Below the pieces are notes generated by a model. It saw only the letters and a list, made by a program, of their open reading frames with translations, was not told where the DNA came from and made no database searches. Made by a program: the position numbers and the translations under genes. Positions 14,712 through 22,500 of a stretch of DNA of 40,819 bases are shown here, one piece after another. The DNA is from Coriobacteriia bacterium (GTDB lineage Bacteria > Actinomycetota > Coriobacteriia > Anaerosomatales > Anaerosomataceae). Location of the stretch: positions 1-40,819 of the forward strand of contig JAFGVD010000032.1 in the NCBI GenBank assembly GCA_016938135.1, given 5' to 3'. Within the stretch, counting starts at the first letter, position 1, and each line of letters starts with the position of its first letter.

Positions 14712-16634
14712 TCAGGTGATGCTTTGATCCTTACGTACGCTCGCCAGAACCCGGCGAGCGAGATAGCGAATCTCCCGGTTCTGCTTCCCGACCACGAATC
14801 GACGCTGCGCGATACGGCTTAGTGCGGGGATGGCCTCGGCCGGTCGCAAGACATCCAGACTCCTTAAGACTTCTTTCTTGAGCTCATGATTCCTGCCAGC
14901 GAGTCCTGCATCATCGAGGACTTCGATGAGGGCGGGTATTGCATCTCTGACGTTCAGACGTCCGATCTCTTTGGCTGCCATCCGCCGGGTCTCAACGTCC
15001 CAGTGTCCCAGAGCGCCGCTGAGGATCCTCGTGCTCTCGGGTCCGGGTACTTCGGCGATGGATGTGACTGCGGTGCACCGGACGCCGGCATCGAGGTGCT
15101 CGAGGGCCTGTGCCATCGTGGGCACGACACGCTTGTCATTCAGAGAGCCGAGAAGCGCGAGAACCGATGTCGCGGCCTCGGGATCCCCCGTTCGGACGAT
15201 GCGACCTGCAACGGGTCCGATGCTCTCGGTCAGCCGTACAGCCGCGGGCCGGAGAGCGTTCCTGCCAGTCTCGGTAGCGTCTACGTATGAGCCGAGAAGC
15301 GCTTCCGCGCCCACCGGACCGGCGGCGACCATTACCGCCACAGCGCCCTGCTCGGCAGGCCCTTCTATCAGGGAGGCGCACACGTCCCTCAGGAGCCCGG
15401 GGTCGGCGATCGTGGTCCTTGCCTGCGTCACGGCCGGACCCAGCACGGCGTCGGCCGAAAGCTCCTGCAAAAGGGTCAGCGCGGCCTCCGTTGCCGGGAA
15501 CGCCCTTGCTTGCACGGCCGGCGGCAGCGCCTCGCCCAGTGCCTTGATGGACTCCTCGCAGGGTCTCATCCGTGCTATGTCCACTGTGGTCTCCAGAGCT
15601 CGACCGGCAGGGGAGGTCCGTTTGACGTCCGAGACGAGCTGCTCGATGCGGGCGGAGTCCTGTTCTTGGGCATCGGACATGTCCGATGCCATCTCCTCGA
15701 TGCCGGGGTCAGCAGGAACGCCGCGCTGTTCGTCGGTCTGGGGCGCCGGGGTCAGCAGGGCCTGAAGCTCTGCGGCGACCTCCGGGGGTAGTTCGACCAT
15801 GCCCAGCAGGCTGTCGGTGTCCTGTCCGGTGCGCGAGGCCACGAGCCTGAGGAGTCGGGCGAGCGCAGACGGGTTCATCTTGGCGATGACCCGGAGCATC
15901 CCGTCCATACGCTTACCGGATGGATCAGCCTGCATCGCAGCGGTGATCACGTTGGTGCGCATTCCTTCATCCAGCCGAAGCAGCGCTTCCGTCACTCGCT
16001 TGGCCGCCAGGTCGCGAGCCGCCGATTCCAGCGTGTCGATGGCGGTTGCCATGTCGTCGCGTCCTGCCCCCTCGCGAGATGTCGCGAGCCACTGGTGTGC
16101 TAGCCCCGGCAGTTCGCTTGCTATCTCCTCGGCAGGAGCCGTCGTGAGATCCAGCCCCATGATGCCATCTTCAGTGGAGGCTCTGAGGCTCACCTCGACC
16201 ACAGCAAGGTTGCTCACAGAGGCTCTGACGAGTGCGTCGCGCATGCCGCCCGAAGATCGGACGTTGCGCGCTTCCATCCCCAGGATGGCGAGGAAGGCTT
16301 TCACTTCGTGCGGAGTGATCCCCGGAGCGATGATCAGTTGTCCCACCTGCAGCGCATGCAGCGCCTCAGCGAGTGCGGCGACCTGGGGGTATGCGTGACC
16401 AACGGGCGTGCCGTCGATGATGAAGCGCTTTCTGTCGACCGCGAACTGGAGCGGCCCTTGTGCGGCCAGGGCCGAGCTTGCCTGCGTGAATCGCGCGATG
16501 GCCGCTTCGCGAAGCGGGCTGGATTCAGGGTACAGCCGTACGGCGTTTGCCGCGCCCGCCAAAAGACGCAGCGTCTCTTCTGCGCGTCCCTGGGCGCCTT
16601 GTGTACGGCGACTCTCCACGACCCTGCCCCTCAT
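14712..16634 (-). CDS. HEAT-repeat protein with HD-GYP-associated N-terminal domain
   Basis: This 640-residue soluble protein has an N-terminal module (about 15-130, with VRLYPESSPL) clearly related to that of the downstream HD-GYP protein. A long helical middle follows, and HEAT-type alpha repeats occupy roughly residues 440-630 (units such as DKRVVPTMAQALEHLDAGVR and VETRRMAAKEIGRL). HEAT solenoids are protein-binding scaffolds. No catalytic motif is visible. The ATG at 16634 has only a weak ribosome site; a GTG five codons later, behind AGGGGCAGGG, is an alternative start. It is cotranscribed with the HD-GYP gene, so a joint signalling role is inferred. Confidence 0.82.
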   Translation of the reverse strand: MRGRVVESRRTQGAQGRAEETLRLLAGAANAVRLYPESSPLREAAIARFTQASSALAAQGPLQFAVDRKRFIIDGTPVGHAYPQVAALAEALHALQVGQLIIAPGITPHEVKAFLAILGMEARNVRSSGGMRDALVRASVSNLAVVEVSLRASTEDGIMGLDLTTAPAEEIASELPGLAHQWLATSREGAGRDDMATAIDTLESAARDLAAKRVTEALLRLDEGMRTNVITAAMQADPSGKRMDGMLRVIAKMNPSALARLLRLVASRTGQDTDSLLGMVELPPEVAAELQALLTPAPQTDEQRGVPADPGIEEMASDMSDAQEQDSARIEQLVSDVKRTSPAGRALETTVDIARMRPCEESIKALGEALPPAVQARAFPATEAALTLLQELSADAVLGPAVTQARTTIADPGLLRDVCASLIEGPAEQGAVAVMVAAGPVGAEALLGSYVDATETGRNALRPAAVRLTESIGPVAGRIVRTGDPEAATSVLALLGSLNDKRVVPTMAQALEHLDAGVRCTAVTSIAEVPGPESTRILSGALGHWDVETRRMAAKEIGRLNVRDAIPALIEVLDDAGLAGRNHELKKEVLRSLDVLRPAEAIPALSRIAQRRFVVGKQNREIRYLARRVLASVRKDQSIT

Positions 16635-16739
16635 GTTCCAGATGCGCCATTATGAGGAAGATATCGGCACAGAGCGAACTCCGCTCAACTTGACCCACAC
16701 TACAAGCCGATACATACATGGTACCGCTATCGTGCCCAT

Positions 16740-17258
16740 GTGAGTGTTGAACTGCGGAGGGATATGCCACTCCACTCGGACGCATACTATCGGTCACTCG
16801 CCGAAGAAGTGATCAAGAACGCGGGTGTCGATGAACCTCCGGTCCCGATCGATGAGATCGCCGCGTTCCTCGGCGTCCCTGTCACGCGCCTTGAGCTGCC
16901 GTTATGGTCGACTGCAGCGCTGATCTACGAGGACGGTATGCCGGCGGTCCTGCTCAACACGACAAAGGACATCGAGACGCAGAAGGCGGGCCTCGGGCAT
17001 GTCCTGGGTCATCTGCTCATACTCCTTGCGGATACGGCCGAGAGGTTCCCCAAGGGCCAGAGCTACACGCACCACGAGGCCGATATCATTGCCGACGAGC
17101 TCGAGATCCCGGAATTCATGGTTCGTGACCAGGCGCAGAAGTGGTTCAACGACTATCGGTACCTGGCGCGCCTTTTCGGTGTAACCGAGAAGAGGATGCT
17201 CGGTCGGATGCAACAAATGGGCATCATCAAGAATCGGGGCGTCATCTGGGACTACTGA
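16740..17258 (+). CDS. ImmA/IrrE-like protein with degenerate metallopeptidase motif
   Basis: This protein of about 172 residues has the layout of ImmA/IrrE-family zinc peptidases: an N-terminal helical part (VPIDEIAAFLGVPV), a short sheet (AALIYEDGMPAVLLN), the metal-site helix and a following HHEADIIADELEIP segment equivalent to the E-A-x-x-F-A-x-E-L-L-x-P element. The hallmark HExGH reads HVLGH (H87-H91), so the catalytic glutamate is replaced by valine while both histidines remain. It is probably not a normal protease and may be a metal-binding or regulatory derivative. The start is uncertain: GTG 16740 has no clear ribosome site, while ATG 16764 follows GGAGGG at an unusually short distance. 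Confidence 0.75.
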   Translation: MSVELRRDMPLHSDAYYRSLAEEVIKNAGVDEPPVPIDEIAAFLGVPVTRLELPLWSTAALIYEDGMPAVLLNTTKDIETQKAGLGHVLGHLLILLADTAERFPKGQSYTHHEADIIADELEIPEFMVRDQAQKWFNDYRYLARLFGVTEKRMLGRMQQMGIIKNRGVIWDY

Positions 17259-17307
17259 TATCATCGGTGGTGCCCGCTCTGTTCAATTCAACGACCGGGG
17301 AGGTTTC

Positions 17308-18282
17308 ATGCGCACGACGTACGCCATCGGTGTGGACGTCGGGGGGACCCGTATCGCGGCCGGCCTCATCGAACGCAAAGGTCGCATGCTGCGCGAGGCC
17401 CGCACGCTCACGCCCAAGACGGGACCGTTCGGCGTCATAGACGCGATCGTCGACCTCATCAACGAGGTCGTGGGTGGTACTCATCCCGCGGAGCTTGCCG
17501 GTGTCGGCATCGGTCTTCCTGCACAGATAGATTTTTTAAAGCAGTCCGTGGAGTTCTGCACGAACCTGCCGCTGGCGGGTATCGATGTCCGGTCGCTTAT
17601 CATGTCGCGCATTCGTCATGACGTGACCATCGACAATGACGGCAACTGCGCCGGTATCGGCGAGAGCCGTTTCGGCGCCGGCAAAGGCGTCCGCGACTTC
17701 GTCATGATCACGCTCGGCACTGGCGTCGGCGGCCTGCTGTTCCTCGATGGTGAGCCGTACCGGGGTTCCCGAGGCCTTGGCGGCGAGATCGGCCATATGG
17801 TCATCCGCCTGGATGGCGAGCCTTGTCCGTGCGGTGGCAGGGGGCACGTCGAGTCGTATCTGGGCCGTCCACCCATTGCGGCGCGTGGCCGTGAGGCGGC
17901 CCGGGAATACAAAGGGCAGGCCATACGCGATATGGCTGGCGGGAATGCGGAAGCAGTGAGCGCCGAGGATGTGATCCAGGCGGCTCTGGCAGGCGATGAG
18001 ATAGCGCGTCAGATACTGCTGGACGCCGGAGTGATCCTGGGCGAGGCGTTGGTCGGTGTGGTGAATCTTTTGAACCCGAAACTCATCGTTGTGGGTGGCG
18101 GTATCGGCGAGTCGTGCGGATTTTTGGTCGACAGGGCTGCCGAGGTCATCACGGCTGAAGCGCTGGCCGGTCGCAAGGATGTCCGCGTCGTGCAGGCCCA
18201 GCTCGGAAACGATGCGGGCGTGCTGGGCGCCGCCGCACTCGCTTTCGATGAGCATGATGCAAGGGAGGGACTTCACAGATGA
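17308..18282 (+). CDS. ROK-family sugar kinase (glucokinase-like)
   Basis: This 324-residue ROK protein is most likely a cytoplasmic ATP-dependent hexose kinase such as glucokinase. It has the N-terminal phosphate-binding motif GVDVGGTRIAAG, the IDNDGNCAGIGE catalytic region with the proton-acceptor Asp, LGTGVGGL, and the ROK signature GEIGHMVI followed by the zinc motif CPCGGRGHVE, in which the third cysteine is replaced by His. No helix-turn-helix domain precedes it, so it is an enzyme rather than a ROK repressor. A GGGGAGG site precedes the ATG. The stop overlaps the start of a DUF362 protein in ATGA. N-acetylhexosamine or another sugar as substrate cannot be excluded. Confidence 0.88.
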   Translation: MRTTYAIGVDVGGTRIAAGLIERKGRMLREARTLTPKTGPFGVIDAIVDLINEVVGGTHPAELAGVGIGLPAQIDFLKQSVEFCTNLPLAGIDVRSLIMSRIRHDVTIDNDGNCAGIGESRFGAGKGVRDFVMITLGTGVGGLLFLDGEPYRGSRGLGGEIGHMVIRLDGEPCPCGGRGHVESYLGRPPIAARGREAAREYKGQAIRDMAGGNAEAVSAEDVIQAALAGDEIARQILLDAGVILGEALVGVVNLLNPKLIVVGGGIGESCGFLVDRAAEVITAEALAGRKDVRVVQAQLGNDAGVLGAAALAFDEHDAREGLHR

Positions 18283-19397
18283 CCGAACAAACCAAGCCGG
18301 TGGTGTTCTTCGCACCGATGCGCTCCAAGATGAAGAGGAGCCTGGTCAAGCGCGCGGGTGATCTGTTGGATCGCGCCGGTCTGAAGGATGCGATAGCCGC
18401 CGACGACCTGGTGGCCATAAAGCTCCACTTCGGCGAGGAGGGCAACACGGGCTTCGTGCAGCCCATCCACCTGCGCGAGACCGTCAAGCGCATCAAAGCG
18501 GCCGGAGGCAAGCCCTTCTTGACGGACTCGAACACGCTCTACCGTGGTCAGCGCTTCAACGCGGTCGACCATCTTGAGTGTGCTCTGCACAACGGTTTCG
18601 CATACGCCACTGTGGAGGCGCCGCTTGTGATAGCCGACGGGTTGGACGGTCGCGAGGCCGTGGACGTCCCCATCGCGGGGACGCACTTCGACAGCGTCCG
18701 GATCGGTGCCGCTGCAGTCCATGCGGACGCCATGGTCGTGGTCACTCACGTCAAGGGCCATGAGGCCGCGGGCTTTGGCGGGGCGCTCAAAAACGTCGGG
18801 ATGGGCCTGGGCTGTCGTTCCGCCAAGCAGCGCATGCATGCCGACTTCCGTCCCGAGGTGGATGCCGAGAAGTGCACCGCATGCAAGCGATGCGTCCAGT
18901 GGTGTCCCGTGAACGCCATCGCCATAGGCCCCGATCGCGTCGCCGTGGTCGATTACGAAGTCTGCTACGGCTGTGGCGAATGTGTTGCTGCCTGCCCGTA
19001 CGCTGCGATCGCAACCCAGTGGAAGACTGAGGCTAACGCGCTGCAAGAGAAGATCGCGGAACATGCCGCCGGAGCGCTGGTCGGCAAGTCGGGGAAGGTG
19101 GTCTACCTGTCCTTCCTCACCGCCATCTCGCCGGATTGTGACTGCTGGAACTTCTCGGATGCGCCCATCGTCGCTGATATCGGCGTCCTGGCGTCCACAG
19201 ACATCGTCGCGATAGACCAGGCCGCCTACGACCTGGTCAATGCATCGGTAGGCTTGCCCGGCTCGCGCGGTGAGGGCATGGCGCAAGGCGAAGACAAGTT
19301 CACCAAAGTGAGCGGCGTCGACGGCACCCGGGTCATGGCGCATGCCGAGGTCCTTGGCATCGGCTTGCGCGAGTACGTTCTGAAGATAGTCGAGTAG
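18279..19397 (+). CDS. DUF362 protein with two 4Fe-4S clusters
   Basis: This 372-residue protein has an N-terminal DUF362 domain (KLHFGEEGNTGFV, KPFLTDSNTLY, VVTHVKGHEAAGFGGALKN) and a ferredoxin-like insert with two [4Fe-4S] motifs, CTACKRCVQWCP and CYGCGECVAACP, near residues 200-250. A C-terminal part containing CDCWNFSD follows. The family is widespread in anaerobes, and its reaction is not established to my knowledge; an electron-transfer role is likely from the clusters. It overlaps the ROK kinase stop (ATGA), so the two are translationally coupled. No signal peptide is visible, which suggests it is cytoplasmic. Confidence 0.88.
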   Translation: MTEQTKPVVFFAPMRSKMKRSLVKRAGDLLDRAGLKDAIAADDLVAIKLHFGEEGNTGFVQPIHLRETVKRIKAAGGKPFLTDSNTLYRGQRFNAVDHLECALHNGFAYATVEAPLVIADGLDGREAVDVPIAGTHFDSVRIGAAAVHADAMVVVTHVKGHEAAGFGGALKNVGMGLGCRSAKQRMHADFRPEVDAEKCTACKRCVQWCPVNAIAIGPDRVAVVDYEVCYGCGECVAACPYAAIATQWKTEANALQEKIAEHAAGALVGKSGKVVYLSFLTAISPDCDCWNFSDAPIVADIGVLASTDIVAIDQAAYDLVNASVGLPGSRGEGMAQGEDKFTKVSGVDGTRVMAHAEVLGIGLREYVLKIVE

Positions 19398-19425
19398 GGA
19401 CAAACAGACCCCAAAAGGAGCACGC

Positions 19426-20439
19426 GTGGATTACTTCGGGATACTGAAGAAGGCGTGGAACGTCACCTGGCACAACAAGGCCCTGTGGATACTCGGGTTC
19501 TTCGCGGTGTCATCTTCAGGCGGCAGCAATTACGGCAGCAGTGGCACCAGCTGGCAGGAGTCTGCCAGCACCGGCGAGCTCGATCAGGTGGCTGGCTGGG
19601 TCGAGGCCAATGTGGGGCTCATCATCGTCCTGGTCGTCGCCCTCGTGTTCATCGGGCTTGTCATGGCGGTACTGGGTATCGCCGCGCGCGGTGGACTCGT
19701 CCACATGGTCAATGAGGCCGAGGAGGGCCGACCCGTCACGGCGGGTAGCGGTTGGCAAGTGGGCTTCCGCTACTGGGGTCGCACATTCATGATCGGCCTG
19801 GTGCTGGCGTTGCCGATCCTGCTCATAGTATTGGTCATGACTGTCATGCTTTTCGGCGCGGGACTCGGATTGTCCAACCTCGGAGCCGAATCGGCCTCGG
19901 CCGGTTTGGGCTTTGGCGGCGCCATGTGCTGCATGCTGCCGGTGTTCATCATCCTGATCTTCGGCGCGGCGTTCCTCGTGAGCGTGATCGGCGAGTTGGC
20001 GGTCCGCTACGGCGTCTTGCACGATGTCTCCTTCGGTCAGGCGATCAAGCGCGGCTGGGACGACGTATGGGCGAAGCGCGGTGCCGCGGTCATGTGGCTG
20101 GTCATGCTCCTGCCCGGCTTCGCGTACGGGATGGTCATGTTCATCGCGATGCTGGTGATATTGGTTCCTGCGGTCTTGCTCTTCATCTCCGGAGCGGTTG
20201 TGGCCGGCGTTGTCCTGATAGTCTTCCTGATGCTGCTCATGTTGCTGCCGGGAGCCATATACAACACGTTCTACTCGGCGAGCTGGACGATCTTCTTCCG
20301 TCGGATGACGGGCGTCGACACGACGATCGCGCCTTCCGGTGCCGGTGTTACCCAAAGCTACATGCCTCCACCCCCTGTGCCACCCACGGCTGCGCCACCG
20401 GTGGCGCCTCCCGCGGGCGCCAACGCGTTAGAGGACTAG
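19426..20439 (+). CDS. Multi-helix membrane protein with Pro-rich tail
   Basis: This 337-residue integral membrane protein starts at GTG behind a strong AAAAGGAG site. After a short soluble start (MDYFGILKKAWNVTWHNKALW) there are about five or six hydrophobic segments, some very Gly/Met-rich, and a C-terminal cytoplasmic tail rich in proline (PPPPVPPTAAPP). It resembles the loosely defined membrane-domain proteins of actinobacteria that resemble glycerophosphodiester phosphodiesterase membrane regions. I cannot assign a function. A second membrane protein with a similar opening follows after three bases, so the two probably form a complex or are distant paralogues. Confidence 0.78.
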   Translation: MDYFGILKKAWNVTWHNKALWILGFFAVSSSGGSNYGSSGTSWQESASTGELDQVAGWVEANVGLIIVLVVALVFIGLVMAVLGIAARGGLVHMVNEAEEGRPVTAGSGWQVGFRYWGRTFMIGLVLALPILLIVLVMTVMLFGAGLGLSNLGAESASAGLGFGGAMCCMLPVFIILIFGAAFLVSVIGELAVRYGVLHDVSFGQAIKRGWDDVWAKRGAAVMWLVMLLPGFAYGMVMFIAMLVILVPAVLLFISGAVVAGVVLIVFLMLLMLLPGAIYNTFYSASWTIFFRRMTGVDTTIAPSGAGVTQSYMPPPPVPPTAAPPVAPPAGANALED

Positions 20440-20442
20440 CGG

Positions 20443-21324
20443 GTGGGCCTGTGGATCACGATCGTATCGGCGTTCCGCTTCACGAGACATTCGAAGAAGC
20501 TGTGGCCCGTTGGCATGATCGCGATGCTGGGTTCGGCGCAGCTGGTCGTCGCGCGTCTCGAGGATGGTGACCCGCTGTTCTCATCCAACGCCGCGCTGCG
20601 TGCCTGGCTCGCTTCTGAGCCGGGCCTCGCGGCAGGCCTGGCGGTTGTCGCCCTTGTGGGCATCTTCGGATTCTGGTTGCTTTCCGAGGTGGCCACAGGC
20701 GCGCTGGTGCTCGCGGCCGACGCAGCGCTTCATCGTCGGGAGCTCTCGGCGGCCCAGGCCTGGCGTGGAGGGATGCGAGTGTGGCGCCATATCGTGGCAG
20801 TGGATCTCCTCACCTTGCTGCCGGCGCTGCTGCCCGTGATCAGTCTGGTAGCACTGGCTGCGGCGGCGTTGGATATGAGCGCCGCTGCCGATGTCACGCA
20901 GCGAGTGCTGGACTTCCTTACTTCCGGTATCTACTCCGGTTTCGCAGTGGTGTTCGCTATCGCCGTGTGGGCATGGCGCGACCTTGCGGTGCGCCATGCG
21001 GTGATCGGTGGCGAGCGGCCCATGGAGGCCATCCATGCGGCCGTCTCGGATATGACCGCAACCTTTATCCGGACGATCGCAGTGGGCGCATCGCTGTTCG
21101 TGGCCTCATGGCTGTTCACGCTTGTCCTGGTTCCCGTGCTCTATGCGCTGGATGCGGTCGGTCTCACCGGCGTTTGGTCTCTGACGCCGTCTTTGGCGTG
21201 GCAGTGGATCTTGCTACCGGGAGCCGTGCTGCTTGGCCCGTACGCCGTCTTTGATGCGTCAGCGTGGACGTACTGGTACCGCCTGCTGCATCCCGCTGTT
21301 GGGGAGGACGCTCATGTCGGATAA
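20443..21324 (+). CDS. Multi-helix membrane protein
   Basis: This 293-residue membrane protein starts at GTG three bases after the upstream stop. It shows a short amphipathic start (MGLWITIVSAFRFTRHSKKLW) comparable to that of the upstream protein, then about five or six hydrophobic helices with charged loops (RRELSAAQAWRGGMRVWRH). No catalytic motif or family is recognised. The gene overlaps rsmI by 11 bases, so translation of rsmI is coupled to it. It is most likely a partner of the preceding membrane protein. Confidence 0.75.
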   Translation: MGLWITIVSAFRFTRHSKKLWPVGMIAMLGSAQLVVARLEDGDPLFSSNAALRAWLASEPGLAAGLAVVALVGIFGFWLLSEVATGALVLAADAALHRRELSAAQAWRGGMRVWRHIVAVDLLTLLPALLPVISLVALAAAALDMSAAADVTQRVLDFLTSGIYSGFAVVFAIAVWAWRDLAVRHAVIGGERPMEAIHAAVSDMTATFIRTIAVGASLFVASWLFTLVLVPVLYALDAVGLTGVWSLTPSLAWQWILLPGAVLLGPYAVFDASAWTYWYRLLHPAVGEDAHVG

Positions 21325-22147
21325 CGGGTCTTTGATCGTGTGTGCCACCCCCATCGGCAACCTGGGTGATGTGACAGCGCGCGTTTTGGATGCCTTGCGC
21401 GAGGCGGATGTGATAGAGGCCGAGGACACACGCGTCACCCGCAAGCTGCTCGCACGTTACGACATACACACGCCCCTGGAGGCGTACCACGCCAAGAATC
21501 TCGAGGCCCGTACGTCCGCAGTGGTCGAGCGGGTGGCACGTGGCGAGAAAGTCGCGCTTGTCTCCGACGCGGGGACTCCGGGGGTCTCCGATCCGGGAGC
21601 TCACCTTGTGGACGCATGCATCGAAGCCGGCTTGAAGGTGGAGGTGCTACCGGGTGCCTCGGCGATCATCACCGCGCTCGTTGCCAGTGGACTGCCCACC
21701 TACGCGTTCTACTTCGGCGGATTCCTGCCCAGAAAAGCGGGGGAGCGCACTCGTGCGCTGGAGAAGCTGGCTGCGCTGGACGCGACGCTCGTCTTCTACG
21801 AGTCGCCTCGTCGCAGTGCAGTGACGCTTGCCGATATCGCACGCGTCCTCCCGGGGAGGCAGGCCGCCATGGCTCGCGAACTCACCAAGATCTACGAGGA
21901 GGTCGTGCGCGACGAGACCGCCGCACTTGCCGCCGCGCTTGCAAACAGAGAGCTCAAAGGAGAGGTGGTCTTGCTGGTGGGGCCGCCGCCAACGGGAGGG
22001 CCCATCCCGATCGACGAGGCCGACGTGAAGTCCAGGGTGGACGCCGCGCTCGCGTCCGGGATGTCACGCAAGGACGCGGTCAAGCATGTCGCTGCTCAGA
22101 CCGGCGTTGCACGCAACGAGGTGTATCGGATCGCGCTGGAGGGCTAG
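21314..22147 (+). CDS. rsmI: 16S rRNA (cytidine1402-2'-O)-methyltransferase
   Basis: This 277-residue tetrapyrrole-methylase-fold enzyme uses S-adenosylmethionine to 2'-O-methylate C1402 in the decoding centre of 16S rRNA. Recognisable motifs are CATPIGNLGDVTARVL at the N terminus, EAEDTRVTRKLL, SDAGTPGVSDPG and the ARELTKIYEE segment. The length is normal. The start is ATG 21314, preceded by GGGGAGG, inside the end of the upstream membrane-protein gene. The stop interlocks in CTAG with that of the convergent AbrB-like gene. The rsmI-abrB-metG arrangement matches the Bacillus yabC-abrB-metS order. Confidence 0.95.
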   Translation: MSDNGSLIVCATPIGNLGDVTARVLDALREADVIEAEDTRVTRKLLARYDIHTPLEAYHAKNLEARTSAVVERVARGEKVALVSDAGTPGVSDPGAHLVDACIEAGLKVEVLPGASAIITALVASGLPTYAFYFGGFLPRKAGERTRALEKLAALDATLVFYESPRRSAVTLADIARVLPGRQAAMARELTKIYEEVVRDETAALAAALANRELKGEVVLLVGPPPTGGPIPIDEADVKSRVDAALASGMSRKDAVKHVAAQTGVARNEVYRIALEG

Positions 22148-22386
22148 CCCTTCTTGATCTCCATGATGCAGGAGTCACACACCGAGCGTCCTTTTACCTC
22201 GGAGATCTCCTCCTGGCTGCCGCATATGACGCACGTGTCATGATGCTTCTGCAAGATGATCTTCTCGCCCTCTGTGGAGATCGAGAGCGGGTCTTTTACG
22301 TTTATGCCTAGGGTGCGACGGAGTTCCATCGGAATGACGATGCGCCCTAGGTCGTCTACTCGACGCACGATCCCTGTATCGCTCAT
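22144..22386 (-). CDS. AbrB-type transcriptional regulator with C-terminal zinc-finger motif
   Basis: This 80-residue protein has an N-terminal swapped-hairpin DNA-binding domain very like Bacillus AbrB (STGIVRKVDELGR-type, here DTGIVRRVDDLGRIVIP followed by ELRRTLGI). Its C-terminal part differs from Bacillus AbrB in carrying a small four-cysteine motif, C52-x2-C55 and C70-x2-C73, likely binding zinc. AbrB proteins are global regulators of transition-phase genes. The start was set at ATG 22386 behind an AGGGCGAG site; an in-frame start at 22419 would add 11 residues. It sits divergent from metG and convergent with rsmI, exactly as abrB does in Bacillus. An inverted repeat lies in the shared upstream region. 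Confidence 0.9.
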   Translation of the reverse strand: MSDTGIVRRVDDLGRIVIPMELRRTLGINVKDPLSISTEGEKIILQKHHDTCVICGSQEEISEVKGRSVCDSCIMEIKKG

Positions 22387-22413
22387 CTCGCCCTGCCTTT
22401 CTCGGTGACGCTC

Positions 22414-22433
22414 GCGCACGTGGTATCGTGCGC
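22414..22433. promoter_or_regulatory. Inverted repeat between abrB-like gene and metG
   Basis: Perfect seven-base arms GCGCACG and CGTGCGC flank a six-base centre in the divergent intergenic region. Position and symmetry fit an operator, possibly for autoregulation of the AbrB-like gene. A TATCAT hexamer follows at 22434-22439 on the plus strand. Confidence 0.4.
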
Positions 22434-22500
22434 TATCATGAGTAGTCCGAAATGTTATCGGCTAATTCCATAAATGCCCACGTTTGGAGTCGTGTAACCG

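Noticed and set aside
13953-14822. A 289-residue plus-strand frame opposite the HD-GYP gene.
   Set aside because: HD-GYP domain signatures are on the minus strand; the plus-strand frame is a shadow.
16690-16720. TTGACC followed by TACATA/TACATG as a promoter for the ImmA/IrrE-like gene.
   Set aside because: The spacings are 15 or 19 bases, neither convincing, so no promoter was annotated.
18273-19403. A 376-residue minus-strand frame opposite the DUF362 gene.
   Set aside because: It mirrors the DUF362 gene almost exactly, whose iron-sulfur motifs are clear. No motif or ribosome site supports the antisense frame.
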